Below, piece after piece: positions 31,242-40,478 of a stretch of DNA of 64,000 nt. The notes under the pieces are model-generated. The model was not told where the DNA came from and ran no database searches. It saw only the letters and a list, made by a program, of their open reading frames with translations. Numbering within the stretch: position 1 is the first letter of the stretch; every line of letters starts with the position of its first letter. The position numbers were made by a program, and so were the translations under genes. This DNA is from Mycolicibacterium boenickei (GTDB taxonomy: Bacteria; Actinomycetota; Actinomycetes; Mycobacteriales; Mycobacteriaceae), in the NCBI RefSeq assembly GCF_010731295.1, contig NZ_AP022579.1:4898001-4962000 (forward strand). Reading direction: 5' to 3'.

Positions 31242-32150
31242 TCAGGTACCTAACCGGGCACGACGTTCGTCGGACAGGTCGGCCAGCCACTGCGGCTGCA
31301 ACATGTGCCAGTCGGCCGGGTGCGCGGCGATGTTCGCGGCGAACCGGTCGGCGAGCTGCTGGATCACCACGGACACGTCCCCCGACGAGGTGTCGAGCGC
31401 GTCGAAGATCTCGACGACGCAATCCTCCCCGTCGTAGTGGACATGCGTCGGGTGCAGCGGGGCGCCGGTTTCGATGGCCAGCTTGGCCGGACCGGCGGGC
31501 ATCCGGGTGGCTTCACCGAAGAACTGCACCTCGACACCGTTGCGGGTGAGGTCCCGGTCGGCCATCAGGCAGACGAACTTGTTGTCCCGCAACCGTTCCG
31601 AGAGCACCTCGAAGGGCGGACGCTCACCGCCGGACAGCGGGAACACCTCGAATCCGAGGCTTTCCCGGTAGTCGATGAAGCGCCGGTACAGCGACTCAGG
31701 TTTGAGCCGTTCGGCGACGGTGGCAAAGGTGCCGAACTGCTGGGCCAGCCACACCCCGGCCATATCCCAGTTGCCGCTGTGCGGCAGGGCCAGCACCGCA
31801 CCGCGGCCCGCCTCGCGAGCAGCCCGCAGCTTGTCCGCGCCGACGAACACCTCGTCGAGACGCTTGGCCACAGCGGTCAGATCCATCGATGGCAACCGGA
31901 ACGCCTCCCGCCAGTACCGGGCGTACGAGGCCAGTGAAGCACGCATCAGATCGTCCGGCACGTCAGCCGGGGGTACCCCGATCACCCGGGCCAGGTTCTT
32001 TCGCAACTGCTCCGGTCCACCACCCCGGGAGGCATAGAAGGCACCCGCGTCGAAGAGGTTGCGCGCCACCACTTCCGGCATCGCGCGGACCAGCTGCCAA
32101 CCCGCGGCATAGCCCAAATCGGTCACCTGCCCCGACAGCGGAATGTTCAC
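31242..32150 (-). CDS. patA: Phosphatidylinositol mannoside acyltransferase
   Basis: Transfers palmitate from acyl-CoA to the 6-position of mannose in PIM1/PIM2 at the inner membrane face. The 302-residue protein carries the catalytic HX4D motif in ALPHSGNWDMAG. ERLKPESLYRRFIDYRESLGFEV and FFGEATRMPAGPAKLAIETGAPL, the conserved segments of M. smegmatis PatA, are also present. The start is a GTG at 32150 overlapping the pgsA stop as GTGA. Two bases separate its stop from pimA. Confidence 0.95.
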   Translation of the reverse strand: MNIPLSGQVTDLGYAAGWQLVRAMPEVVARNLFDAGAFYASRGGGPEQLRKNLARVIGVPPADVPDDLMRASLASYARYWREAFRLPSMDLTAVAKRLDEVFVGADKLRAAREAGRGAVLALPHSGNWDMAGVWLAQQFGTFATVAERLKPESLYRRFIDYRESLGFEVFPLSGGERPPFEVLSERLRDNKFVCLMADRDLTRNGVEVQFFGEATRMPAGPAKLAIETGAPLHPTHVHYDGEDCVVEIFDALDTSSGDVSVVIQQLADRFAANIAAHPADWHMLQPQWLADLSDERRARLGT

Positions 32151-32833
32151 GAGGCTCCCGGCTCCTGTGTGTCGCCGCCGTCGGGCTGCGAGGGCTGCAG
32201 CGGCTGCAATAGGTCCATGGCACCAGGTGAGGTGCGGACCGCGTGGATCCGCTGCGCGACCGTGACCACACTGGCCAGCGCCAGCAGCCAGACGGCGACC
32301 TGCAGCAGCCAGGGGGCGTGCAGGAACGGCACCCCGGAGAGCCCGGCGCCGACCAGCACGATCACCAGACGCTCGGGGCGCTCGATGATGCCGCCGTCGC
32401 CGCGTAGCCCACTGGCCTCGGCACGGGCCTTGATGTAGGAGATCACCTGCGAGGTGATCAGACAGATGAGGATCCCGACCACGAGTGTCGGGTCGTGCAG
32501 CCCGAACGCCGCCCACCACAGCAGGCCGGCGAAGATGGCGCCGTCGGCGATGCGGTCACACGTCGCGTCCAGCACGGCGCCGAATCGGGTGCCGCCGCCG
32601 CGTTCACGCGCCATCGCTCCATCGAGCATGTCGGCGAGCACGAAGACGAACACCGCGAACGCGCCCCACCACAGCTGACCGATCGGGAACAGCGTCAGCG
32701 CGGCGGTGACCGACCCGGCGGTGCCGACGATCGTGACGATGTCGGGGGTCAGGCCCGCGTGCAGCGCCGCCTTGGCCACCGGCCGCGACAGTTTCGCGTA
32801 GGCCGCCCGGCTCATCAGGAACAGGTTGCTCAC
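32147..32833 (-). CDS. pgsA: Phosphatidylinositol phosphate synthase (CDP-alcohol phosphotransferase)
   Basis: Joins CDP-diacylglycerol and inositol 1-phosphate, the first committed step to phosphatidylinositol and the PIMs. The 228-residue membrane protein has about six helices and the complete CDP-alcohol motif from DMLDGAMARERGGG to GAVLDATCD, with all four aspartates. The GTG at 32833 overlaps the stop of the HIT-family gene (GTGA). Confidence 0.95.
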   Translation of the reverse strand: MSNLFLMSRAAYAKLSRPVAKAALHAGLTPDIVTIVGTAGSVTAALTLFPIGQLWWGAFAVFVFVLADMLDGAMARERGGGTRFGAVLDATCDRIADGAIFAGLLWWAAFGLHDPTLVVGILICLITSQVISYIKARAEASGLRGDGGIIERPERLVIVLVGAGLSGVPFLHAPWLLQVAVWLLALASVVTVAQRIHAVRTSPGAMDLLQPLQPSQPDGGDTQEPGAS

Positions 32834-33393
32834 GGCTGGCGGGCCCATTCCGTGGCGAGCAGTTCCCGGGTCTCGCTCAGCAACTGCGGGATGACCTTGG
32901 CGCCGCCGATGATCGTGATGAAGTTCGCGTCGCCGCCCCACCGCGGCACCACGTGCATGTGCAGGTGCTCGGCCAGCGAGCCGCCGGCCGAGACACCCAG
33001 GTTCAGGCCGACGTTGAACCCGTGCGGGCGCGAGACGGCCTTGATGACGCGAATCGCCTTCTGCGTGAACGCCATCAGTTCGGCACTCTCGGCCTCGGTC
33101 AGGTCCTCGAGCTCAGACACCCGCCGGTACGGCACCACCATGAGGTGGCCCGGGTTGTACGGGTACAGGTTGAGCACGGCGTACACGAGTTCACCGCGGG
33201 CCACCATGAGCCCGTCCTCGTCGGACATCTCGGGGATGTCGGTGAACGGCTGCGACGAACCGGCCGAGCCGATCTTGTTGTCGCCCTTGACCGCATCGAC
33301 GATGTAGCTCATCCGGTGCGGTGTCCACAGCCGCTGCAGATGGTCGGGTTCACCCACGCCATGATCGATGATCGACCGCTCGTCCCCCGTCAC
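32830..33393 (-). CDS. HIT-family Ap4A phosphorylase
   Basis: The 187-residue protein matches Rv2613c, reported as a diadenosine tetraphosphate phosphorylase. It has [20 protein letters not shown] and the histidine triad in [11 protein letters not shown]. The GTG at 33393 overlaps the thrS stop (GTGA). Co-transcription with thrS is notable because aminoacyl-tRNA synthetases are a major source of Ap4A; this functional link is an inference. Confidence 0.92.
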   Translation of the reverse strand: MTGDERSIIDHGVGEPDHLQRLWTPHRMSYIVDAVKGDNKIGSAGSSQPFTDIPEMSDEDGLMVARGELVYAVLNLYPYNPGHLMVVPYRRVSELEDLTEAESAELMAFTQKAIRVIKAVSRPHGFNVGLNLGVSAGGSLAEHLHMHVVPRWGGDANFITIIGGAKVIPQLLSETRELLATEWARQP

Positions 33394-35444
33394 CGTGCAG
33401 TGCCTGCCTTTACCAGGTCGGCCGTCGGCACCGCATTGTTGCGATCGGCGATCCACTTCACGATCGCCTCCACCGCCTCGTCGACGGGCACCCCGTTGAT
33501 CTGGGTGCGGTCTCCGAACCGGAACGACACGGCGCCCGCTTCTATGTCCTTGTCCCCCGCCAGGAGCATGAACGGCACCTTCAGGTTCGTGTGGTTGACG
33601 ATCTTCTTCGCCATCCGGTCGTCGCTGCCGTCGACCTCGACCCGAACCCCGCGTGACTTCAGTTGGGCGGCAACGTCGTACAGGTAATCGAGGTGGGCGT
33701 CGGCGACCGGGATGCCGACCACCTGCACCGGCGCCAACCAGGCCGGGAAGGCACCCGCGTAGTGCTCGGTGAGCACCCCGAAGAACCGTTCGATCGAGCC
33801 GAACAGGGCGCGGTGGATCAGCACCGGGCGCTGCCGGGTGCCGTCCGCAGCGGTGTACTCCAACTCGAACCGGTCGGGCATGTTGAAGTCGAGCTGGATC
33901 GTCGACATCTGCCAGTTGCGGCCCAGCGCGTCCTTGACCTGGACGGAGATCTTGGGCCCGTAGAACGCCGCGCCGCCCGGATCCGGTACCAGGTCCAGGC
34001 CCGAGGCCTCGGCGACCGACCGCAGGGTCTCGGTGGCCTCATCCCACATCTCGTCCGAACCCACGTACTTGTCGGGATCCTTGGTGGACAGCTCCAGGTA
34101 GTAGTCGTCCAGGCCGTAGTCCGAGAGCAGGTCGAGCACGAACTGCAGCAGCGAGGTCAGCTCGTCGCGCATCTGCTCACGCGTGGTGTAGATGTGCGCG
34201 TCGTCCTGGGTCATGCCGCGCACGCGGGTCAGTCCGTGCACCACGCCGGACTTCTCGTAGCGGTACACCGACCCGAATTCGAAGAGCCGCAACGGAAGTT
34301 CGCGGTAGGAGCGGCCCCGGGCCCGGTAGATCAGGTGGTGCATGGGGCAGTTCATCGGCTTGAGGTAGTAGTCCTGGCCGGGCTTGCGCACCGTGCCGTC
34401 CTCGTTGTACTCGGCGTCGATGTGCATCGGCGGGTACATGCCGTCGGCGTACCACTCCAGGTGGCCCGAGGTGATGTAGAGGTGTTCCTTCGTGATGTGC
34501 GGGGTGTTGACGAACTCGTAACCGGCCTCGGAGTGCTTGCGCCGCGAGTAGTCCTCCAGCTCCTTACGGATCACGCCGCCCCTGGGGTGGAACACCGGCA
34601 GGCCCGAGCCGAGCTCGTCGGGGAAGCTGAACAGGTCCAGTTCGACACCGAGCTTGCGGTGATCGCGGCGCTGCGCCTCCTCGATGAGCTCCAGGTGCTT
34701 GTCGAGGGCTTCTTGCGACTCCCATGCCGTGCCGTAGACGCGCTGCAGGCTGGCGTTGTTCTGATCGCCGCGCCAGTACGCGGCGCTGCTGCGGGTCAGC
34801 TTGAACGCCGGGATGTACTTGGTGGTCGGGATGTGCGGACCACGGCACAGATCGCCCCACACCCGCTCCTTGGTGCGGGCGTTGAGGTTGTCGTAGGCGG
34901 TCAGCTCGTCGCCGCCCACCTCCATCACATCGGGGTCGCCGGACTTGTCGTCCACCAGCTCGAGCTTGTACGGCTCGTTGGCCAGCTCCTCGCGGGCCTG
35001 ATCCTTGGAGTCGTAGACGCGCCGGGAGAACAGCTGACCGTCCTTGACGATCTTCTGCATCCGCTTTTCGAGCTTGTCCAGGTCTTCCGGGGTGAACGGC
35101 TCGGCGACGTCGAAGTCGTAGTAGAAGCCGTCGGTGATCGGCGGGCCGATTCCCAGCTTGGCCTGCGGGAACAGATCCTGCACGGCTTGCGCCAGCACGT
35201 GGGCACACGAGTGCCGGATGACGCTGCGGCCGTCTTCGGTATCGGCGGCCACCGGCGTCACCTCGACATCGGTGTCCGGGGCCCACGACAGATCGCGAAG
35301 TCGCCCCTCTTCGTCGCGCACCACCACGATCGCGTCCGGGGTACCGCGGCTGGGCAGACCCGCCTCGCGCACCGCCGCGCCGGCGGTAGTCCCGGCCGCG
35401 ACCCGGATCGGGGCAGCGGGGGCTGGGCTGGGGGCGGCGCTCAT
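33390..35444 (-). CDS. thrS: Threonyl-tRNA synthetase
   Basis: Class II synthetase of 684 residues. It has an N-terminal TGS domain (to about residue 60) and an editing domain with [12 protein letters not shown] (two active-site His). The catalytic core has [28 protein letters not shown] and [15 protein letters not shown]-terminal anticodon-binding domain follows. I start at the ATG at 35444, eight bases after AGGAG, instead of an in-frame ATG at 35462. It leads the phosphatidylinositol-mannoside operon. Confidence 0.96.
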   Translation of the reverse strand: MSAAPSPAPAAPIRVAAGTTAGAAVREAGLPSRGTPDAIVVVRDEEGRLRDLSWAPDTDVEVTPVAADTEDGRSVIRHSCAHVLAQAVQDLFPQAKLGIGPPITDGFYYDFDVAEPFTPEDLDKLEKRMQKIVKDGQLFSRRVYDSKDQAREELANEPYKLELVDDKSGDPDVMEVGGDELTAYDNLNARTKERVWGDLCRGPHIPTTKYIPAFKLTRSSAAYWRGDQNNASLQRVYGTAWESQEALDKHLELIEEAQRRDHRKLGVELDLFSFPDELGSGLPVFHPRGGVIRKELEDYSRRKHSEAGYEFVNTPHITKEHLYITSGHLEWYADGMYPPMHIDAEYNEDGTVRKPGQDYYLKPMNCPMHHLIYRARGRSYRELPLRLFEFGSVYRYEKSGVVHGLTRVRGMTQDDAHIYTTREQMRDELTSLLQFVLDLLSDYGLDDYYLELSTKDPDKYVGSDEMWDEATETLRSVAEASGLDLVPDPGGAAFYGPKISVQVKDALGRNWQMSTIQLDFNMPDRFELEYTAADGTRQRPVLIHRALFGSIERFFGVLTEHYAGAFPAWLAPVQVVGIPVADAHLDYLYDVAAQLKSRGVRVEVDGSDDRMAKKIVNHTNLKVPFMLLAGDKDIEAGAVSFRFGDRTQINGVPVDEAVEAIVKWIADRNNAVPTADLVKAGTAR

Positions 35445-35488
35445 CGGGGAGTCTCCTACCATGCGTGGGCTGATGCGAACGCTGTCAT

Positions 35489-35511
35489 GCTATCGGTGCG
35501 GGCTATCGGTG
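35489..35511 (-). repeat. Ten-base direct repeat upstream of thrS
   Basis: On the minus strand CACCGATAGC occurs twice, 13 bases apart, just before the thrS leader. The copy nearer the gene continues into TAGCAT, a possible -10 hexamer. It may be a regulator site. Confidence 0.35.
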
Positions 35512-35518
35512 TTGCTGA

Positions 35519-35950
35519 TCAGGACCCCATCCCGAGAGGGCTCTTGAGCCACTCCTGCTCCAGCCCGACCAGGCCCGCCGCGAAACCGACGACGCCGAAC
35601 AGCCACAGTGTGCCGACCACCACCAGTCCCGTGAACGCCGCACTGACACCCTTGACCGCGATGTGCTGGCGGTCGAACCAGGCCATCACGGCGTCGTAGC
35701 GGGCCCGGACATAACGCAGCGCCCGCTTCGCGAAGTCGAACTCGCTGGCCAGGATCGCCAGCCCGAGGAACACGATGGCCCAGCCCGGGCCCGGATACGG
35801 GATGGCCACGATGCCGACCGCCAGCACGACCGTGCCGACGACGCCGATGACGATCCGGTAGGTGAAATCGGCGACCGGACGCGAGCGCAGCCCCTCCCGC
35901 CAGCCTGTCCAGCGCTGTTTCACCGCGGCGAGGTTCGTGGCCAGGCTCAT
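35519..35950 (-). CDS. TIGR02611-type transmembrane protein
   Basis: A 143-residue actinobacterial protein with two close hydrophobic segments (GVVGTVVLAVGIVAIPYPGPGWAIVFLGLAILA) and a third near the C-terminus. The PYPGPGWAIVFLGLAILASEF segment is the family signature. The ATG at 35950 overlaps the stop of the upstream thioesterase gene (ATGA), so the two form one unit. Function is unknown. Confidence 0.8.
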   Translation of the reverse strand: MSLATNLAAVKQRWTGWREGLRSRPVADFTYRIVIGVVGTVVLAVGIVAIPYPGPGWAIVFLGLAILASEFDFAKRALRYVRARYDAVMAWFDRQHIAVKGVSAAFTGLVVVGTLWLFGVVGFAAGLVGLEQEWLKSPLGMGS

Positions 35951-36579
35951 GGCTGCCCCGGCTTGAGCCGAACGAACAATGCCTCGGCCTCGGCGAGCAC
36001 GTCGTCGCCGTCGAGCAGGCGTCCCTCGACGAAGATCTTGCGTCCCTCGATGCGGTCGATGCCGGCCTGCACCTGCAGGTCCTTCTCGATCGGGGCGATC
36101 TTGCGGTAGTTGACGTGCAGGTATGCGGTGCGCTGATACATGCTGCCGGTCAGTTTGGCCGCGGTGTAGCCGAGCAGCGAATCGAACAGCAGCGCCAGCG
36201 AGCCACCATGTACCGCGCCGTTGCGGCCGAGGTGGAAGCGCCGGAAGTGGGCGGTCCCGGCGATCTGGTTGTCGCCGGTCCGTTCCAGATCCACCGGCAC
36301 GTTGTTGACGTTGCCACGGTTGGGCAGGTCCATGCGCCGACCGGAAGGTGAATTCCATTCGTCGGCTTCGTACGGTGCCAGTAGGGCTGAGACCTTCTCG
36401 ATCAGGTCGGCGGCCTCGGTGATCACCTCGTCAGGGGCGTCGGCGCTGCGGGCATGGTCCTGCAGGGTGCGCACCGCCTCGATGAACCGGCCGTAATCGG
36501 GACCGCCGCGATCGGTGGGATCGGGCGGGTTGAACCCTCCGCCGGGGTGCGCTCTGGCGGTGTCAGTTTCTGGGGCCAC
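35947..36579 (-). CDS. PaaI-type hot-dog thioesterase
   Basis: A 210-residue protein with an N-terminal helical extension and a C-terminal hot-dog fold. GRNGAVHGGSLALLFDSLLGYTAAKLTG carries the HGG motif and the likely catalytic Asp, and AYLHVNYRKIAPI is the next strand pair. It probably hydrolyses an acyl-CoA thioester. It starts at a GTG six bases after TACGGT, which suggests a leaderless mRNA. Confidence 0.85.
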   Translation of the reverse strand: MAPETDTARAHPGGGFNPPDPTDRGGPDYGRFIEAVRTLQDHARSADAPDEVITEAADLIEKVSALLAPYEADEWNSPSGRRMDLPNRGNVNNVPVDLERTGDNQIAGTAHFRRFHLGRNGAVHGGSLALLFDSLLGYTAAKLTGSMYQRTAYLHVNYRKIAPIEKDLQVQAGIDRIEGRKIFVEGRLLDGDDVLAEAEALFVRLKPGQP

Positions 36580-36585
36580 GAAGCC

Positions 36586-36591
36586 ACCGTA
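36586..36591 (-). promoter_or_regulatory. Putative -10 element of a leaderless transcript
   Basis: On the minus strand TACGGT lies six bases before the GTG start at 36579. Confidence 0.35.
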
Positions 36592-36610
36592 TTAGTGCCA
36601 TGGTGGTGAG

Positions 36611-37108
36611 GTGAAACCGCACGACCTGGAGCAGCGCTCGTTGACCTATTCCGAGGTGGGCGCGACGGCCGGCGAGCTGCCCGCCGGGTACCGCCACACC
36701 CGGGCCTCCGCGGTGATCGGCACCGGCCGCGACCGCTTCGATCAGGCGGCTGAGAACGTGCTGAAGTGGGGTATGCAGCGCGGTGCGGGCCTGCGGGTGC
36801 AAGCCACCTCGGAGGCCGCCGCGGTGGGCACCGAGCTGATCGTCCGACTGGGCCCGGTCCCGGCGCCGTGCCGGGTGGTCTACGTTCTCGACGAGCCCGA
36901 CCGCCGCGGCTTCGCGTACGGCACGCTGGCCGGCCATCCCGAGTCGGGCGAGGAGTTGTTCTCGGTCCGCTACGACCCGGCCACCGACGAGGTGCACGCC
37001 GAGGTGGTCGCGTTCTCGCGGCCGGCCACCTGGTGGAGCCGCCTGGGCGGACCGGTGACGCGGCTGCTGCAGCGGGTGGTGACCCGCCGGTATCTCACCG
37101 GCATCTGA
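36611..37108 (+). CDS. DUF1990 family protein
   Basis: A 165-residue protein with the DUF1990 pattern: LTYSEVGATAGELPAGYRH at the N-terminus, then VLKWGMQRGAGLRV, RVVYVLDEPDRRGFAYGTLAGHPESGEE, and FSRPATWWSRLGGPVTRLLQ. The fold is thought to resemble ligand-binding START-like domains. Function is unknown. It is divergent from the PaaI-type gene with about 30 bases between starts, so the two promoters must overlap. Confidence 0.82.
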   Translation: MKPHDLEQRSLTYSEVGATAGELPAGYRHTRASAVIGTGRDRFDQAAENVLKWGMQRGAGLRVQATSEAAAVGTELIVRLGPVPAPCRVVYVLDEPDRRGFAYGTLAGHPESGEELFSVRYDPATDEVHAEVVAFSRPATWWSRLGGPVTRLLQRVVTRRYLTGI

Positions 37109-37160
37109 GCCGGGTTACTCGGCTGGGTCGTCTGCCTGTGCGACATGCCGTTCCCAACTT

Positions 37161-37177
37161 CGTCAAACTTTTTGACG
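37161..37177. terminator. Small hairpin between convergent genes
   Basis: CGTCAAA-CTT-TTTGACG has perfect seven-base arms. It lies between the DUF1990 stop and the convergent SDR stop, so it may end both transcripts. Confidence 0.4.
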
Positions 37178-37221
37178 GTGTGCGAATCCGATGCCCGGGC
37201 ACTCCGTTTCGCTGACCTGGA

Positions 37222-38022
37222 CTACCTGACGACGGCCGAGCTGGGTTCCCGCGGTGCGCCCAGCATGTCCCGGTGCGACGGCGGGACCCGCCCACCTTCG
37301 TCGGTGATGCCGTAGCGCGCAGCGAGTTCGGCACCGATCACGGTACGTCCGGACAGCTGCGCCAACTCGGGATCGCGGTACAGCGCATCGATCAGATAGC
37401 CGGTGAACTCCGGGGTTTCGGCATGCTCGGCGGTTTTGGCCAGGGCGTCGGGGTGCCCGGCGAAAGCGGCCTTGAACTTCTCGGTGAGCAGGATGCCCAT
37501 CCAGATCGACACCGTCGACACGCCGGTGCCGGCGAAGTCGACCGCCATGTCCGCGGCCAACTTGTCCACCCCGGCCTTCTGCGCCCCGTAGGCGGGACCA
37601 TGCATGTAGCAGACCGAGCCGGGCGACGACGTGAATGCGATCAGGCCGCGATCAGCGGCCAGCAGCAGCGGCGCGGCATACCAGGACGCCACATACGCCG
37701 AACGCAAGCCCACATCCAGCACGTCGGCCAGCTCGATCGGCTTCTCCCAGAAGGGTTTCGGGTTGACCAGGTCGTCGTGGACCGCGGCGGCGTTGTTGAC
37801 CAGGAGATCCAACCGGCCCTCCTGTTCGCTGATCCGCTCGAACAGCGCACCCACGGCCGCGTCGTCGGAGTGGTCGACCTGGACGGCGATGCCGCCCTCC
37901 CCCGGATCGGTCACCGTCCGTCCGGTGACGTACACCCGCCAACCCGAGGCGAGCAGGGCCGCGGCGATCCCGCGGCCTGCGCCGCGACTTGCCCCGGTGA
38001 CGACGGCGATCGGAGTATCCAC
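37222..38022 (-). CDS. Short-chain dehydrogenase/reductase
   Basis: Classical SDR of 266 residues. It has a cofactor site VTGASRGAGRGIA (residues 8-20), LLVNNAA, the catalytic Ser region FTSSPGSVC and YGAQKAGVDKLA, with Tyr and Lys in the YxxxK arrangement. The substrate is unknown. TAGGTT lies six bases before the GTG start at 38022 (leaderless pattern). It sits at the edge of the LLM monooxygenase cluster on the same strand but has its own apparent promoter. Confidence 0.88.
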   Translation of the reverse strand: MDTPIAVVTGASRGAGRGIAAALLASGWRVYVTGRTVTDPGEGGIAVQVDHSDDAAVGALFERISEQEGRLDLLVNNAAAVHDDLVNPKPFWEKPIELADVLDVGLRSAYVASWYAAPLLLAADRGLIAFTSSPGSVCYMHGPAYGAQKAGVDKLAADMAVDFAGTGVSTVSIWMGILLTEKFKAAFAGHPDALAKTAEHAETPEFTGYLIDALYRDPELAQLSGRTVIGAELAARYGITDEGGRVPPSHRDMLGAPREPSSAVVR

Positions 38023-38048
38023 GCCACCAACCTACGGGGCGGGTTCGT

Positions 38049-39359
38049 TCACGCGAGTTGGGCCCTGACCAGGGTCGGCACCCCACCGGAATGAGCCCGG
38101 CCGGTGAACCTCTCGCGCAAGGTCGACTCGGCGTAGTCCCTGCGGAACAGGCCGCGCTCCTGCAGCATCGGCACCACCTCGTCGACGAAGATCTCCAGGC
38201 CGTCGGGGAACACGTCGGGCATCAGGTTGAATCCGTCGGCCGCACCGGCCAGGAACCAGCGCTCGATGGTGTCGGCGACATCGACCGGCGATCCGACGAT
38301 GACGCGGTGGCCGGCCCCGCTGAATTCACGCACGGCCTGTCCGAGCGTGAGCTCACGGCTTTCGATCAATCGCACCACCGATTCCCGGAATCCCAGGGAC
38401 GCACCGAATTTCGCCGGGTCGGCGACCTCTCCGAGCAGGTGCGCCGGTACCGGTTCGTCCAGCGGATAGCCCGCCAGATCCTCGCCCAGGACCTGCGAGA
38501 GCCGCTCCAGATCGTGGCCGGGCGGCAGCAGGGCGTTCTGGTCGGCGAACCGGCGTTCGGCCTCGGACCTGGTGCTACCGATCGTGGTGATCAGGCCAGG
38601 CAGGATCTTGACGTCGTGTCGCCTGCGGCCGTAGGCGACCGCGACGTCCTTCACGTAGCGGTAGTGGTCGATTCCGGCGCCCAGGTCGAGTTCGGCGCTG
38701 AACACCGCATCGGCGACCCGACCGGCGAGCTCGCGCCCCTGCGGCGATCCGCCGGCCTGCACCAACAGCGGATGGCCCTGCGGGGACGGTCCCTGCGGCA
38801 GCCCGCCGACCACGGTGAAGAACTCACCGTGGTGGTCGATGCCGCGGCCGCTGGGGTCGGCGGCGTCGCGCCACAACGCACGGACCACGTCGACGAATTC
38901 GGCAGCCCGCCGGTATCTGACATGACGGTCCGGGTAGTCGGCGAGACCGAAGTTCGCGCCGGCCGGGATCGAATACGTGGTGACGACGTTCCACGCCAGC
39001 CGACCGCCGGAGAGCCGGTCGAGGGTGAGCAATCGGTGGGCCAGCTCGACCGGGTCGTTGAAGGTCGAGGACAACGTTCCGATCAGGCCCAGATGCTCGG
39101 TCTCGGCGGCCACCGATGCCAGGATGACGCTTGGCTCCAGCGCCTGCGACGGACGCAGCGCTGGATGCTCACGCAACGCCGGGCCGTCCGCCAGGAACAA
39201 TGCGTCAAGCTTTCCCCGCTCGGCGAGCTTCGCCATCCGCACGTAGTAACCGGGATCGGCGAACGCGGTCGGCTGCTCGCTGGTGCGCCGCCATGCGCCG
39301 GTGTGGATTCCGACGTTGAGCACGTTCACGTTCAGGATCACTTGGCCTGCTTGCGTCAC
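38049..39359 (-). CDS. NtaA/SnaA/DszA-type flavin-dependent monooxygenase
   Basis: A 436-residue LLM-class enzyme that uses FMNH2 supplied by a separate reductase. Relatives cleave nitrilotriacetate, sulfones or pristinamycin precursors. Signature segments are FADPGYYVRMAKLAERGKLDALFLADG, LAHRLLTLDRLSGGRLAWNVVTT and GHPLLVQAGGSPQGRELAGRVADAVF. The complete TIM barrel is present. Its GTG start overlaps the stop of the next gene upstream (GTGA). Substrate inference rests on the neighbours: importer, DszC-like enzyme and TauD-like enzyme point to an organosulfur or amine compound. Confidence 0.9.
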   Translation of the reverse strand: MTQAGQVILNVNVLNVGIHTGAWRRTSEQPTAFADPGYYVRMAKLAERGKLDALFLADGPALREHPALRPSQALEPSVILASVAAETEHLGLIGTLSSTFNDPVELAHRLLTLDRLSGGRLAWNVVTTYSIPAGANFGLADYPDRHVRYRRAAEFVDVVRALWRDAADPSGRGIDHHGEFFTVVGGLPQGPSPQGHPLLVQAGGSPQGRELAGRVADAVFSAELDLGAGIDHYRYVKDVAVAYGRRRHDVKILPGLITTIGSTRSEAERRFADQNALLPPGHDLERLSQVLGEDLAGYPLDEPVPAHLLGEVADPAKFGASLGFRESVVRLIESRELTLGQAVREFSGAGHRVIVGSPVDVADTIERWFLAGAADGFNLMPDVFPDGLEIFVDEVVPMLQERGLFRRDYAESTLRERFTGRAHSGGVPTLVRAQLA

Positions 39360-40315
39360 AGTCGTCCTCCCGGGTTGGGTACGGTCTCGAACACCGTCGG
39401 ATTGCGGGTCAGGTCAGGCGCGACGGGCACCGGCAGGCCGAGCCGCTCACGCAACGTCCCGGTCTCGTGATCTGCCAGCAGGCCGCGTTTGCGGGCCGCC
39501 GGTAGCACCTCGTGGAGGACGTGCTCCAACTCGGCCGGGTCGAGTCGTAGCAGTACCCCTGATGTCTTGGCGCAACCGGCGATCCGATTGAGCGCGGCAT
39601 CGATCGAGCCGGCCGACCTCAGCCGCACCACCACGTTGCCTGCCGCAGGGATCGGGTCACCGTCCTCGACAATCAGATGGTCGGCGGCACCTGCGACGCC
39701 GTCGCGGCCGATCCCGGCCTGCCGCCAGACCGGGAGATCACCCTGGACCGATCCGGGCACGTTGAGCGGACCGGCAATGTCGTATGCGTTGTGTACGTCG
39801 GCGCGTCGGATTCGCGACACATCGGCGAACAAGCCGGTACCCAGATCCCCCACCACCGAGTCCAGCGGCCAGGTCCGCCACAGTGCCCGTACCGCGACGA
39901 TGGCGTCGTCGGTGTGCGCCGGGTCGAGGTCGTTGCCGGTCCAGGTGTCGGTGTTGGCGTTGAGCGCGATGCTGTGGTCGAAGTCCAGCGCCAGCCAGCC
40001 GACCCGACCGTGTGCGGCATGATCCACCGAGACCAGCCTCCGGGCGAGGTTGTAGGGGTGGTCCCGGTGCGCGGCAGCCGCGACAACCAGCCCCAGTCGG
40101 CTGGTGTGCCGCGCCGCGATCGTGGCGAGCAGGGACGGGTCGAGACCTTCCACCGTGACGTCGTTACCCTCGCCCCGCCCGGCGCCGATCACCCAGTACG
40201 ACACGCCGGCAGCCTCCAGCCGCCCGGCCAGGCCGGCGATACCCGCGACCCCGGCATCGAGCACGCTGAGACCGTCGCCGGTCACCTCAATTCCAACTGT
40301 GAGTGGTACCCCCAT
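39356..40315 (-). CDS. Divergent LLM-class oxidoreductase-like protein
   Basis: A 319-residue protein with recognisable LLM segments: ATIAARHTSRLGLVVAAAAHRDHPYNLARRLVSVDHAAHGRVGWLALDF and an ending RKRGLLADHETGTLRERLGLP. The last segment parallels the C-terminus of the adjacent NtaA-type enzyme. The middle is shorter and the usual FMN-phosphate Gly-rich segment is not obvious. It may therefore be a partner or regulator rather than an independent enzyme. I start it at the ATG at 40315. It is translationally coupled to the next gene and divergent from the ABC importer. Confidence 0.75.
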   Translation of the reverse strand: MGVPLTVGIEVTGDGLSVLDAGVAGIAGLAGRLEAAGVSYWVIGAGRGEGNDVTVEGLDPSLLATIAARHTSRLGLVVAAAAHRDHPYNLARRLVSVDHAAHGRVGWLALDFDHSIALNANTDTWTGNDLDPAHTDDAIVAVRALWRTWPLDSVVGDLGTGLFADVSRIRRADVHNAYDIAGPLNVPGSVQGDLPVWRQAGIGRDGVAGAADHLIVEDGDPIPAAGNVVVRLRSAGSIDAALNRIAGCAKTSGVLLRLDPAELEHVLHEVLPAARKRGLLADHETGTLRERLGLPVPVAPDLTRNPTVFETVPNPGGRL

Positions 40316-40478
40316 GCCCACCACCGTGATCGAACATCCCGCGCCCGACAACGATTGCGATCACACATAATCCAATTGCGCACGGATACAACAGTTAAGC
40401 AGAACTGAACCATCGGCTTAAAGTTCCTAAAGGTGCGAATGATTGCTCCACCTGCGGGGCGGCCATAGCGTTCGACCG
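40316..40478. promoter_or_regulatory. Divergent promoter region of the importer and LLM operons
   Basis: 163 bases between divergent starts. CGGCTTAAAGTTCC (40414-40427) includes TAAAGT, a possible -10 for the importer. The same pattern, CGGCTTAANGTNCC, recurs between tauD and lysR at 49695-49708. ACAACAGT lies upstream of the element in both places. Confidence 0.4.

Noticed and set aside
35445..35518. A T-box riboswitch before thrS
   Set aside because: The leader is under 80 bases and lacks a specifier stem and the T-box sequence.
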